From NCBI GenBank assembly GCA_019636445.1, contig JAHBXO010000028.1, forward strand, positions 1-64,000: a DNA stretch of 64,000 bases, given 5' to 3'. Position 1 is the first letter of the stretch. The number at the start of each line of letters is the position of its first letter. Below are positions 23,442 through 32,198 of the stretch, one piece after another. The DNA comes from Gemmataceae bacterium. Its GTDB lineage: Bacteria > Planctomycetota > Planctomycetia > Gemmatales > Gemmataceae. The notes under the pieces are model-generated. The model saw only the letters and a program-made list of their open reading frames with translations, searched no databases and had not been told where the DNA came from. A program made the translations under genes and the position numbers.

Positions 23442-26400
23442 TTACGGCTTCGGCTTGAACTCGATCTTCTTGTCGGGCGTGCCGATGGGGGCGATCCAAT
23501 CGGCGTCGAGTTCGCGATAAGACGACGACGATTTCCCCGGAGGCGGTGCGATCGATTTCGCTTCGAAGATCAGTTCGTCGCCGGCCTTGAGCGCGTCGAG
23601 CGCCTTGCGGTTCACGGGTGTGTCGGCGCAGTAGAGATCCAGATTGCTGTACTGAAAGAATGCGTTTTTCAGCACGATTTTGAGCCGCCCTTCGAGGGCG
23701 GCGTAGCTTTCGAAGACGCCGCCGCCGCGGAGCGGATCGGTCGCATTCGGGTTGCTCACATAGCGAACGTCGTTCCAGAGTCTTTCGACGGCAGTAAAGT
23801 CGAGCGGTGGGATCGCCCGGCCTGTCTCCGTGATGAGCGACCGTGCGTTCGCCTTCCTTACGACGCTCTTTCCGCGCAGTTTCGGCCGATCCGAACTGTT
23901 ATCGACATTCTCGACGACGGCTTCGACATCGACGAGGTCGCCGGTTTTGTAGTCCTTCAGCGCGGCGTCGGTCGCGCCTGTCATTTTCACGTGGATGCCA
24001 CCCGAGTGCGTCTTCGGCGCGGGGTTCAAATAAATCGTGAGATTGTACGAATTGAACGAGCTGTACCGGGCCGAAAAACGGATTGCCGTGCCCACTGGCG
24101 GAGGATGCCGCTGGAATTTGGTCAGAGGGTCCAGAACGTTCGCTGCACGAAACGATTTGGGATCGCGCTTGCGACCCGAGACGGCAGCGGACTCGTTGTC
24201 GCCCGGCCGTTCGATCCGATCGAGTTGCAGGAGGGGTACCGTTGGTTCCAGGCGTTCGACGCCGGGCGGGGGCGACTCGACGACGCCGGTGACGGTAACG
24301 GTGTCGGCTTTGCCGGTCGATTCGTCCGAGGTGACGAAATCGGAGAGTTCGTCCAGAAATGCGGTACCGGCGACGCGGGCTTCGAAGTTCGTCAAACCGG
24401 CAATGGAACCGGTCACACCGACGAGCAGATGCGTACTGTCGCCCAGCGCGCGGATCTTTTTGAGCGGACCTGTCCAGGTGACCCGTGCGCCAACGTGGCC
24501 CGCGGGATTGGCATAAACGCTATCGGGCGTGGTCTTCACGGCCGGGAGGTTCGCGCGGCGTTCGCCGAACTGAACAACGGTCGTTTCCGGTTTCCCCACT
24601 TTGCGAACACTCAGGCACTCCGCTTGCAGTGCAGTGTCGAGTGAAAAGCCTTCAAAGCTCGCGCCCGGCCCGGGACCAAACGCGGGCATGGCGTGCGGGG
24701 CCGGCGGGGGAGCGGAGATCGCGACGTCGGCCTCAAGCGAGTCGCCGGCACCATAGTCGATGAATTCCTCAAGCGACGCACCGGTCATGTAGCAATGCAG
24801 AAGCGGGGCACCCTCGGCAGTATTCCCGAGTTGGAGAGTGAAGGAGACCCCCGTCTCGGATTTCCCCATCGCGCGAAACGCACCGGCGATGCGGCCGCGC
24901 GTACCACCGGCTGCGGCACGGTCTCGTACGAAAAAAGTCGGCGAGCGGCGCAGCTCGGGCTCGTTCGTCGGTGTCTCCGCCCGGCCGAGGGTCGCGTCGA
25001 TCCACGTGCCCGCCTGGTTGGCCTTTTCCATCCCCTCGCCGCGTAAGGACCAGAACGCTTGCGGCGAAGCGTTTTTCAAGACGTAGCGGGTTTCGAGGAT
25101 CAGATCGCGGACCTCGGCCGGAGCCTGCGGCGACACGATCGCGCGCAGCTCCTCGCGTGGTGCCCGTGTCGCCAGAATGCGGACGCGATCCCCCGCTCGA
25201 TAATCCATCGTATGCAAGGCCAGATTGGCGGTCTTGAACTCCACCAGACAGCCCACCGAACGTCCATAATTCATTGGTCCGCCGACGGACCCGGCGAGGA
25301 TGATCCAGGTCTTGTCAGCGTGCGTACGGATGCCGACAAGGTCACCGGAGAGGAGAATTTTCGATGGAACGGCGAGGGTTGGCGGCAGAGAATTGGGATC
25401 ACCGGGGAGGGGCGATGGAGGGAAAAGCCCCGGAGGGAGCGCCCCGGTGAGGGCGACACGGGACATTTGCGCCATCATGTGCTCGCCTAGTGTTTTGGCC
25501 TCGAACGAGGGCACGTCCTTGATGGCATTCGTCCGCGCCGCGCGGATGCGTTCCGCGGTGGCGGATTCGATCGGTTGCCAGCGCGGTGTAGCGTCGATGA
25601 GGTTTGGCAATTCCGCCCAATTCATCGGTGCCAGGCGAGTTGGTGCGTCCGGTCCCCCGCGCGAGCCAGCGTCAGTCGCGGAACCTTTGTCCGGATGGTT
25701 GGAAAACGCCCCCGTGGCGAACAAGATCGCAACTATCACCACGGTACCGCCGACGCCCGACAACGCGAGCCATCGCCACAACGACCGACGTGGCGCACGC
25801 TCCCGCTCGCGCGATGGACGGCGTCGGGATGGCCGTGCCCGTGCACCCATCGGCATCAGTTCCACCATGGTGCGCTCGTCATGCGGCCCAGCCGTGCGCT
25901 CCGCGTCGCGGACAGGCACCGCCCGCGCTAGGACCGGCGTCGCGACAACCGGTGCCACCTCCGCCGCACTCGCCGACGCATCTCCGCTGAGGCTCGCCTT
26001 CAAGGCTCGCATCACCTCGTCCGCCGAACCCGGGCGGCGCGACGCGTCCTTCTCCAACAGGCGATCCACCAACTCCACCAGTGAGGGCGGCAGGTCCGGC
26101 GCGCCGAGCGCCACGCTCGGCAACGGTTCCGCCGTCGCCAGTTCCGCAAGGATCGCCATCACGCTGGACGTATTCGAATACGGCAGTTTCCCGGTCGCGA
26201 GCTGGTACAGAATCACGCCGAGGGAATAGAGGTCGGTGCGGTGGTCCACCTTGTCGCCGCGCGCCTGTTCGAGCGACATGTAAGCGGGCGTGCCGAGCAT
26301 CACGCCGGATTTGGTCATCTCCACCTTGCGATCCACCGGGCGCGCCAGGCCGAAGTCGATGATCTTCACTGTCGGTTTGTTAGTGCGGGAATCCGTGCCG

Positions 26401-27140
26401 AGGTGGATATTGCCCGGTTTCAGGTCGCGATGCACGAGCCCGGCGCGATGCGCGTCCGACAGACCCTTCGCGATGCCGAACGCGATCCGCCGCCAGGCGT
26501 CCAGCGCCATCGGCTTGGGTTTCTGGTCCAAGGTCACGCCGACGAGCAGTTCCATCGTCAGGTACGGCACGTTGTTCCACACGCCGCAATCGTACACCTC
26601 CGCGACGTGCGGCGACCGTACCTTCACCGTCGCCTGCGCCTCTTGCAGGAACCGCTCGCGCAGTCCCTCGTCTCCGGCGTACTGCGGCAGAATGATCTTG
26701 AGTGCCACCGTCCGGTCGAGCGTCGTGTCGACGGCATGGAAGACCATTCCCATGCCGCCCTGACCGAGTTTGCGGACGATCCGGTACCGGTCGAACAATC
26801 CCAGATCAGTCGGGTGTGCCGGGTCCGGTGGATCGAGGAAATCCAAGTCGTCGGCCGGCGCGGCGTTCGACTTCGACGTCGGGGCGATCGAGGGCGGCTT
26901 CGCTGGCTGGCGAAGGATCGCGTCCACGACGGACGCGTTGACCGAACGACCGGCCACGGACTGCGCGATGCGCACTTCCGAGAAGCGGGTTTCGGTCTTG
27001 AGCATGACTTCTGCGCGCTGCCGGCACGGCGCGCAGTCCCGCACGTGGTCGCGCGTCGCACCGGCGTCGCCGCCGCGATACGCCTCGGCCAGACACCGGC
27101 GCAGCGCATCGTCGGAAGGGCAGGGGGTTTTCGAGTTCAT
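23442..27140 (-). CDS. Ser/Thr protein kinase with zinc-finger N-terminus and five extracytoplasmic OB-like repeats
   Basis: A 1232-residue membrane kinase; the ATG at 27140 is used because the upstream frame overlaps the propeller gene. An anti-sigma-like zinc motif, H32-x3-C36-x2-C39, comes first. The kinase domain (about 118-385) has GQGGMG (126-131), Lys148, HRDLKPGN (237-244) and DFG (262-264), so it should be active. An Arg-rich linker precedes one membrane helix (about 455-476). The roughly 750-residue outer part contains about five blocks of about 100 residues with a recurring motif (DYRAGDRVRI, DYGAGDSLEA, DYKTGDLVDV, LKAGDELIFE), suggesting OB-fold-like repeats. The ligand is unknown. 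Confidence 0.88.
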   Translation of the reverse strand: MNSKTPCPSDDALRRCLAEAYRGGDAGATRDHVRDCAPCRQRAEVMLKTETRFSEVRIAQSVAGRSVNASVVDAILRQPAKPPSIAPTSKSNAAPADDLDFLDPPDPAHPTDLGLFDRYRIVRKLGQGGMGMVFHAVDTTLDRTVALKIILPQYAGDEGLRERFLQEAQATVKVRSPHVAEVYDCGVWNNVPYLTMELLVGVTLDQKPKPMALDAWRRIAFGIAKGLSDAHRAGLVHRDLKPGNIHLGTDSRTNKPTVKIIDFGLARPVDRKVEMTKSGVMLGTPAYMSLEQARGDKVDHRTDLYSLGVILYQLATGKLPYSNTSSVMAILAELATAEPLPSVALGAPDLPPSLVELVDRLLEKDASRRPGSADEVMRALKASLSGDASASAAEVAPVVATPVLARAVPVRDAERTAGPHDERTMVELMPMGARARPSRRRPSRERERAPRRSLWRWLALSGVGGTVVIVAILFATGAFSNHPDKGSATDAGSRGGPDAPTRLAPMNWAELPNLIDATPRWQPIESATAERIRAARTNAIKDVPSFEAKTLGEHMMAQMSRVALTGALPPGLFPPSPLPGDPNSLPPTLAVPSKILLSGDLVGIRTHADKTWIILAGSVGGPMNYGRSVGCLVEFKTANLALHTMDYRAGDRVRILATRAPREELRAIVSPQAPAEVRDLILETRYVLKNASPQAFWSLRGEGMEKANQAGTWIDATLGRAETPTNEPELRRSPTFFVRDRAAAGGTRGRIAGAFRAMGKSETGVSFTLQLGNTAEGAPLLHCYMTGASLEEFIDYGAGDSLEADVAISAPPPAPHAMPAFGPGPGASFEGFSLDTALQAECLSVRKVGKPETTVVQFGERRANLPAVKTTPDSVYANPAGHVGARVTWTGPLKKIRALGDSTHLLVGVTGSIAGLTNFEARVAGTAFLDELSDFVTSDESTGKADTVTVTGVVESPPPGVERLEPTVPLLQLDRIERPGDNESAAVSGRKRDPKSFRAANVLDPLTKFQRHPPPVGTAIRFSARYSSFNSYNLTIYLNPAPKTHSGGIHVKMTGATDAALKDYKTGDLVDVEAVVENVDNSSDRPKLRGKSVVRKANARSLITETGRAIPPLDFTAVERLWNDVRYVSNPNATDPLRGGGVFESYAALEGRLKIVLKNAFFQYSNLDLYCADTPVNRKALDALKAGDELIFEAKSIAPPPGKSSSSYRELDADWIAPIGTPDKKIEFKPKP

Positions 27141-27238
27141 GGAAAGGATTCCGCGGGAATCGTCCCTCACTCTACGCGGAAGCGGCAACAATCTGTCGCA
27201 AAAAATGGATTGGCGGTCGATACGAACCGATCGCGGAA

Positions 27239-28639
27239 TTACCGGCCAAGACAAACCACGCACGTCGGTTTGCGGGCGAAGGGGCCTTCGAGATTGCAGG
27301 TGGCGACGACGAGCTTTCCGCCGACCACGATCGGGCCGCCGTAGACCATGCCGGGCGACGCCGTTGCCGGGTCGGTGCCGAGATCGACGAGGACTTTGCC
27401 GTTGCCGGTCTTCAGGTCGATCGCGTGGATCGCGCCCTTGAGGTCGCCGACGTACACGACTCCCCCGGCGATGGCGGGCGGGGCGAAGATCGGCGTCTTC
27501 GCGTCGTAGATCCAGCGCCGCTCGCCGTCGGCGAGCGCGAAGGAGCGCACTTTGCCGTCGGTCGCGGTGCAGACGGCGAGGTCGCCCGACAGGGCCGCGC
27601 AGCTGGCGAGGCCGGCCGGCGCGTCCTTCCGCCACTTCTCCGCGCCGGTCTTCAGGTCGAAGGCGGAGAGTTCGCCCTTCGCCCCCTTGAGCTGGGCGTA
27701 GTAGTAGCCGACGGAACTGCCGGCGACGACGACGGTGTCGCCGAGGACCGAAGCGCCGCCCCACGGGTTGAACCGCAGCGGCTTCGTCCAGACCGTCTCG
27801 CCCGTCGCCGCGTCGAGGCAGTAGATCGCCCGCTCGCCGACCCTCTCGGCGTCGAGGTACGACGTGCAGACCAGTACGCGGTCGCCGACGACGTTCACGG
27901 GGGCGTCGACATGCCACTTCTTCTCCCCCTTCCGCCAGAGGACTTTGGGTGTCGGCTTCGGCAGTTCGTCTTCGCTCGGCGGAATGGCCAGACTCGGGTC
28001 CTTCTTCTTTTCGGCCTCGTACTTCGCGAGCAGTTCCTTCCACTTCGTCTCTTGCAATTTCGGCAGGTCCGCCGCCGCGACCGGTTTGCCATCGAGCGTC
28101 AGTGATGTCGGATCGACACGGAAGGCTCCGGCCGCGCCGCCGCCCATGTACACGTGGCCGTTCGCAATGGTCGGCGCGCCTTCGAGGTGGATGAGTTCGC
28201 CAGGCATCGGCAGTTGCCAGAGCGGCAGGCCGGTGTCGGCGGCGAGACCATGCAGCGTGCCGCCGGCATCCTGGTGCATGCCGTCGCCAAAGACGAGGAG
28301 GTTCCCCGCCTGCGAGGGCGACGACACCGACGCGAGCCTCAGATACGGCACGGCCTTGGTCCAAACCGCCTTCGGTTCGCCGGCGGACGCGAGCGGGTAA
28401 ACGCCGAGCCGGGGCTGGTTGAACGCGCCGAGGCGCGAGAGGTAGACGCCATCGCCGACCGGCACCGGGGAGGCGATGAACTGATCGTTCGCCTTGATCG
28501 CCCAGAGGATTTTCGGCGAATCGGGCACGGCGACGCCGTCGGCGTTGCCGGTGCGGGCCGGGTTGCCGCGATACGTCGCCCACGGCTCGGCGGCGGCGAT
28601 GTTGGAAGCGAACACGAGACAAAACAAGACCGTGCGCAT
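27239..28639 (-). CDS. Secreted PQQ-like beta-propeller protein
   Basis: A 466-residue protein with a signal peptide (MRTVLFCLVFASNIAAA) opening WATYRGNPARTGNAD, as usual for planctomycete PQQ-repeat proteins. Blades carry motifs such as IYCLDAATGETVW, LSAFDLKTGAEKWRKD and IHAIDLKTGNGKV. It lacks obvious catalytic residues of alcohol dehydrogenases, so it is probably a structural or binding propeller. It lies 98 bases upstream of the kinase gene on the same strand; such pairs are common in planctomycetes. Confidence 0.9.
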   Translation of the reverse strand: MRTVLFCLVFASNIAAAEPWATYRGNPARTGNADGVAVPDSPKILWAIKANDQFIASPVPVGDGVYLSRLGAFNQPRLGVYPLASAGEPKAVWTKAVPYLRLASVSSPSQAGNLLVFGDGMHQDAGGTLHGLAADTGLPLWQLPMPGELIHLEGAPTIANGHVYMGGGAAGAFRVDPTSLTLDGKPVAAADLPKLQETKWKELLAKYEAEKKKDPSLAIPPSEDELPKPTPKVLWRKGEKKWHVDAPVNVVGDRVLVCTSYLDAERVGERAIYCLDAATGETVWTKPLRFNPWGGASVLGDTVVVAGSSVGYYYAQLKGAKGELSAFDLKTGAEKWRKDAPAGLASCAALSGDLAVCTATDGKVRSFALADGERRWIYDAKTPIFAPPAIAGGVVYVGDLKGAIHAIDLKTGNGKVLVDLGTDPATASPGMVYGGPIVVGGKLVVATCNLEGPFARKPTCVVCLGR

Positions 28640-28656
28640 GATCGAAACCGTTGAAT

Positions 28657-28782
28657 GTTTAGCGGCGAGGCGGAGTCTACGAAGCCGGGCGCGAGACGTC
28701 GGTTTCGCGCTCGGCTCCGAAGACTCCGCCTCGCCGCTAAACGGATTGGTGGATGATCGGAACTCGCCTCGCGGCTAAACGG
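28657..28782. repeat. Interspersed repeat A as a long hairpin, plus a partial copy
   Basis: The right arm 28707-28744 is repeat A, as at 2526 and 52830. The left arm 28657-28693 is its reverse complement over about 37 bases with three mismatches, so the two form a long stem around a short loop. A further partial unit (CGCCTCGCGGCTAAACGG) is at 28764-28782, next to the stop codon of the FG-GAP gene. It separates the FG-GAP and propeller genes. Confidence 0.9.
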
Positions 28783-28783
28783 G

Positions 28784-31174
28784 TTATTGGAATTTCACGC
28801 TCATCGGCGCGGCTGTCACCGTGACATCTTTGACGATCGCGGCCGCGCTGCCATTTCGCACTTCGACCTTGTACGCCCCCGGCGCGAGTGCGAAGCGCGG
28901 GGCCAGCCCCGACTGCCCTCCGCGGCCGTCGGCGCCGGTCACGGTCGCACCGGCGATGCGCTTCCCATCTGCCAATACCGTCACGCGCCCGCCGACCGGC
29001 ACGCCGGCCAACGTCACCGGCGTCTTCTTCGCGTCCGCCGCCGCGCCGAACAGCACGGCCGAGTCCTGGCCCTCGTTCGCGAGGATCAGGTCGAGCCGGC
29101 CGTCGCCGTTCAGGTCCGCGAGGCAGGCCGCCTGCGAGTTGAAAATCTTTTGGTTCAGACCGAGCGACGCCGACTGCTCCGCGAACGCACCATCGCCCGT
29201 ATTCCGAAAGAAGAGGTTCGGCCCACGCAATCGCGTCACGAGTAAATCGGGGTGGCCGTCGTTGTCGAAGTCGCCCCACGCCGCGCCGACCGCGCCGGGG
29301 ATCGGTTTGGCGAGATCGCCGCCCGGCACTTCGGCGAAGTTTCCTTTGCCCGTGTTCCGGTACAGCTTGCAGGCACCGTTCGATTGGGGAACGAACAAAT
29401 CGATCCGGCCGTCGCCGTCGAAGTCTTCCGCTGCCGGTCCGACCTTGCCCACGAACTTCAACCCCGAATCGGGCTTCGCCTCAAAGCGGCCGCCACGGTT
29501 CACGAACAGCGTGCTCCCGTACAGGAAGTCGGGCAGCGCTTCGCCGGCGAAGTTGGCGACGGTCAGCGCGTCAGCCTTGAGTTCGACGCCGGCGAGGCCG
29601 AACTTCGCCGTGACATCCTCATAGAGAGGCTTGTTCCCCGCCCCGCCGAGCCGGAAATAGAAGGCCGATTCGCCCTCGGCATGGACGAGTTTCATCACGA
29701 GCCGGTTCTTTCCCGCTTTCAGCTTCAACGTCAGGTTCACCTGATCGGCGGCCGCCTGTCGAGGCGCGTTGTCGGTGTGGATCCGTTCGCCGTTCAGATA
29801 CACCGAGAGCGAATCGCGGGCACCGAACGACACCGGGATGTCGGCGGCAGTGGGCAGTTCGATCTCGCGGTGCAGGTAGATCGCACAGTTCGCGCCAAAC
29901 GGTGCAAGGCTCGTCACGTTGCCGTCGGTCGAGTCGAGTTTCGTCCACTTCACCTCCATGTCCCGCTTGCCCTTGTAGGCCTTGTTCGCGTCGAAGGCGT
30001 CCGCCTCGGGGCCGAACGCGGTCTCGTAATTCTTCTGCGGCGTGTCCTTCACGCGGAACGGACCAACGGCGTGCCAGTCGCCGAGCTTCGGTGTGGGCAG
30101 CTTCGCCGTGGCGTCCTGCCCGCGCAGGTTCCGGTAGAGACGCAGGCCGTGGAATCCGTTGGCGAGGAGAATATCGGGGTAGCCGTCGCCGTCGGCGTCG
30201 ATCCACGCGGCGGCGGTGAGGTTGTAGCACGGCTCGGCAGGGAGGAGCTTCGAGTCGTCGCGGAACTGGCCTTTGCCGAGGTTCGTGAACAGCCGCGGCC
30301 CGGTCGGCGTGGAGACGAGAGCATCCGGCAGGCCGTCGCCGTTCGGGTCGGCCCACACCACCGACCGCGCGCCGGTCGTCAGGCCGAGCGACGATTCCGA
30401 GAACCCGTCGCCGTTGTTCTGGAGCAGCATCACCCGGTTCGCGCCGACGAGGACGATGTCGAGCTTGCCGTCGCCGTCGAAGTCGATCGCGGAGGCGGCG
30501 AGCGTGTCGGCCCCGGCGTTGCCGAGCGTGCCGAGGCGGTCGAAGCCGGGCATGCCGGCGAGGCGGCGGATGTCGTCGCCGCCCCAGCCGACGAAGTCGC
30601 GCTTCGGGTTGTAGTCTTGGAGCTTCAGGCTCGCCTTCAGCCGCTGCACCTTCGCGGTCTTCTTGTGCAGGGCTTCCTTGTCGCCGTCGACCATGCACGG
30701 CACGATCACTTCCTTGCCATCGACGATCTCCTTCACGATGTCGCCGAGTTTCTCGACCTTGCCGGAATAGCTGCGGAGCAGGAACGGTTCGCCGTGGGAC
30801 ATACCCCACCACTCGCCCTGCGGGTAGGCCTGGTAATAGCTGGTGCCGAAGTAGGTTTCGCTCGCGCCGCCGTTGTGGAGGAACACCGCCGTCTTGCCGA
30901 CCTCGGCCCAGTTCATGATCTCCTGCCACTCGCCGGGGCGCAGGCCGCCGAAGCCGATATTGTGCTTGATCTCGTCCTGCGGGTGCTTGCCCTTATCGTC
31001 GCGGACTTTCTTGTAGATGATGAGGTTCTTCTGCTTGTCCACCTTGGTGACGACCATGGTGACGACGTTCGTGGACTGCGCGATCATCGCACCGAGCGAG
31101 AGCGGTGCCTCAACATAGGCGGATGCGTTCGCGGTCAGGAGAAGTACGGCGAGAAAGGCAACGGCGCGGCGCAT
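28784..31174 (-). CDS. Secreted FG-GAP/VCBS repeat protein
   Basis: A 796-residue exported protein; the signal peptide MRRAVAFLAVLLLTANASA and GGAGG upstream fix the start at 31174. At least six FG-GAP calcium-binding motifs are visible: DFDGDGKLDIVLV, DPNGDGLPDALVS, DADGDGYPDILLA, DFDGDGRIDLFVP, DFDNDGHPDLLVT and DLNGDGRLDLILA. A jelly-roll-like insert (about 400-560) lies between the third and fourth. The fold is a beta-propeller resembling integrin alpha heads. It is probably a surface or periplasmic binding protein. Confidence 0.88.
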   Translation of the reverse strand: MRRAVAFLAVLLLTANASAYVEAPLSLGAMIAQSTNVVTMVVTKVDKQKNLIIYKKVRDDKGKHPQDEIKHNIGFGGLRPGEWQEIMNWAEVGKTAVFLHNGGASETYFGTSYYQAYPQGEWWGMSHGEPFLLRSYSGKVEKLGDIVKEIVDGKEVIVPCMVDGDKEALHKKTAKVQRLKASLKLQDYNPKRDFVGWGGDDIRRLAGMPGFDRLGTLGNAGADTLAASAIDFDGDGKLDIVLVGANRVMLLQNNGDGFSESSLGLTTGARSVVWADPNGDGLPDALVSTPTGPRLFTNLGKGQFRDDSKLLPAEPCYNLTAAAWIDADGDGYPDILLANGFHGLRLYRNLRGQDATAKLPTPKLGDWHAVGPFRVKDTPQKNYETAFGPEADAFDANKAYKGKRDMEVKWTKLDSTDGNVTSLAPFGANCAIYLHREIELPTAADIPVSFGARDSLSVYLNGERIHTDNAPRQAAADQVNLTLKLKAGKNRLVMKLVHAEGESAFYFRLGGAGNKPLYEDVTAKFGLAGVELKADALTVANFAGEALPDFLYGSTLFVNRGGRFEAKPDSGLKFVGKVGPAAEDFDGDGRIDLFVPQSNGACKLYRNTGKGNFAEVPGGDLAKPIPGAVGAAWGDFDNDGHPDLLVTRLRGPNLFFRNTGDGAFAEQSASLGLNQKIFNSQAACLADLNGDGRLDLILANEGQDSAVLFGAAADAKKTPVTLAGVPVGGRVTVLADGKRIAGATVTGADGRGGQSGLAPRFALAPGAYKVEVRNGSAAAIVKDVTVTAAPMSVKFQ

Positions 31175-31250
31175 TGGGGTGTCCTCCCGCGATTCGATGT
31201 AGTCCAGTATCCGGGATATGGGACGCCGGGGCCAGCGCAGAGTTCCACCC

Positions 31251-31285
31251 CGACTTCCGAAGTCGAAGCCGGACATCGGAAGTCG
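31251..31285 (+). repeat. Solo REP palindrome (family B)
   Basis: CGACTTCCGAAGTCGAAGCC followed by GGACATCGGAAGTCG; one base differs from the REP copies around the transposase at 52 kb. It lies in the divergent gap between the FG-GAP and hydrolase genes, ending 18 bases before the hydrolase ATG. Confidence 0.9.
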
Positions 31286-31303
31286 AAGACCTAAAACGTC
31301 CGC

Positions 31304-32131
31304 ATGGCTTCCTTCGAACTGCGAACCTTCTCCGCGACCGACGGCTATCGGTTCTACTACCGCCACTATCCCGCCGCCGGTCGGCCGCGCGGGCGGATCG
31401 TGGTCCTGCACGGTATCCGCAGCCACGCGGGCTGGTACGGCCGTTCGTGCGAAGCGTTTGCCGCCGCCGGTTACGACGTGTTCTTCCTCGATCGCCGCGG
31501 TTCGGGGCTGAACACCGCTCACCGCGGCGACACGCCAAACTTCCGCCGCCTCCTCGACGATGTCGCCGAGTTCCTGCTCGATCTCCGGCGCACGCAACCG
31601 TGGCTGCCGATCCACCTCGCGGGCATCTCGTGGGGCGGCAAGCTCGCCGTCGGGCTGCCGTACCGCAAGTCGGGCCTCGTGAGTTCACTCGTGCTGCTCT
31701 GCCCCGGATTGTGCCCGAAGGTCGGACCATCGCTCGGCCAGCGCATCGCCATCGGCCGGGCACGCGTCCGCAATCCGTCGAAGCTTTTCACGATCCCGTT
31801 GAGCGAGCCGGAACTGTTCACCGGTTCGCCGGAATCGCAGAAGTTCATCGATGAGAACCCGCACGACCTGCGAGAGGCGACGGCACGGTTCCTCTTCGGC
31901 AGCACCTCGCTCGACATCTACCTGAAGCGCGCGGCGAAGCGCGTCGCCGTTCCGTCCCTCCTGCTGCTCGCGGAGCACGACCGGATCATCGACAATGCGC
32001 GAACGAAGGAGTTCGTACAGGTGTTTCCGACGCCGCCGAAGATCGTCGACTACGCCGGCGCGCACCACACGCTGGAATTCGAGACGAACACGACATTCGT
32101 GGCGGACATCCTCGCGTGGCTTGCCGATTGA
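31304..32131 (+). CDS. Alpha/beta hydrolase (monoacylglycerol lipase-like)
   Basis: A 275-residue cytoplasmic alpha/beta hydrolase of the Hydrolase_4 type. The oxyanion strand is VVLHGIRSHAGWYGR (about 33-47), the nucleophile Ser is in GISWGG (about 109), the acid is in LLLAEHDRIIDN, and the catalytic His is in GAHHTLEFE near 257. Lipid or ester hydrolysis is likely. It has a REP palindrome in its leader and is followed on the same strand by the DUF1592-type gene. Confidence 0.88.
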   Translation: MASFELRTFSATDGYRFYYRHYPAAGRPRGRIVVLHGIRSHAGWYGRSCEAFAAAGYDVFFLDRRGSGLNTAHRGDTPNFRRLLDDVAEFLLDLRRTQPWLPIHLAGISWGGKLAVGLPYRKSGLVSSLVLLCPGLCPKVGPSLGQRIAIGRARVRNPSKLFTIPLSEPELFTGSPESQKFIDENPHDLREATARFLFGSTSLDIYLKRAAKRVAVPSLLLLAEHDRIIDNARTKEFVQVFPTPPKIVDYAGAHHTLEFETNTTFVADILAWLAD

Positions 32132-32198
32132 GGCGCTTTTCGTTTTCCCCGGCAGCCGAGTGCGGTACACTCGAGGGTCTCCCTCGGAAGTGCGTTCC

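Noticed and set aside
27141-28622. A 494-codon N-terminal extension of the large kinase
   Set aside because: It overlaps the beta-propeller gene in another frame and is Arg-rich nonsense; the internal ATG at 27140 gives a normal kinase start.
29252-31294. A 680-codon plus-strand frame opposite the FG-GAP gene
   Set aside because: The minus strand has a signal peptide, a ribosome binding site and six calcium motifs; the plus frame has none of these.
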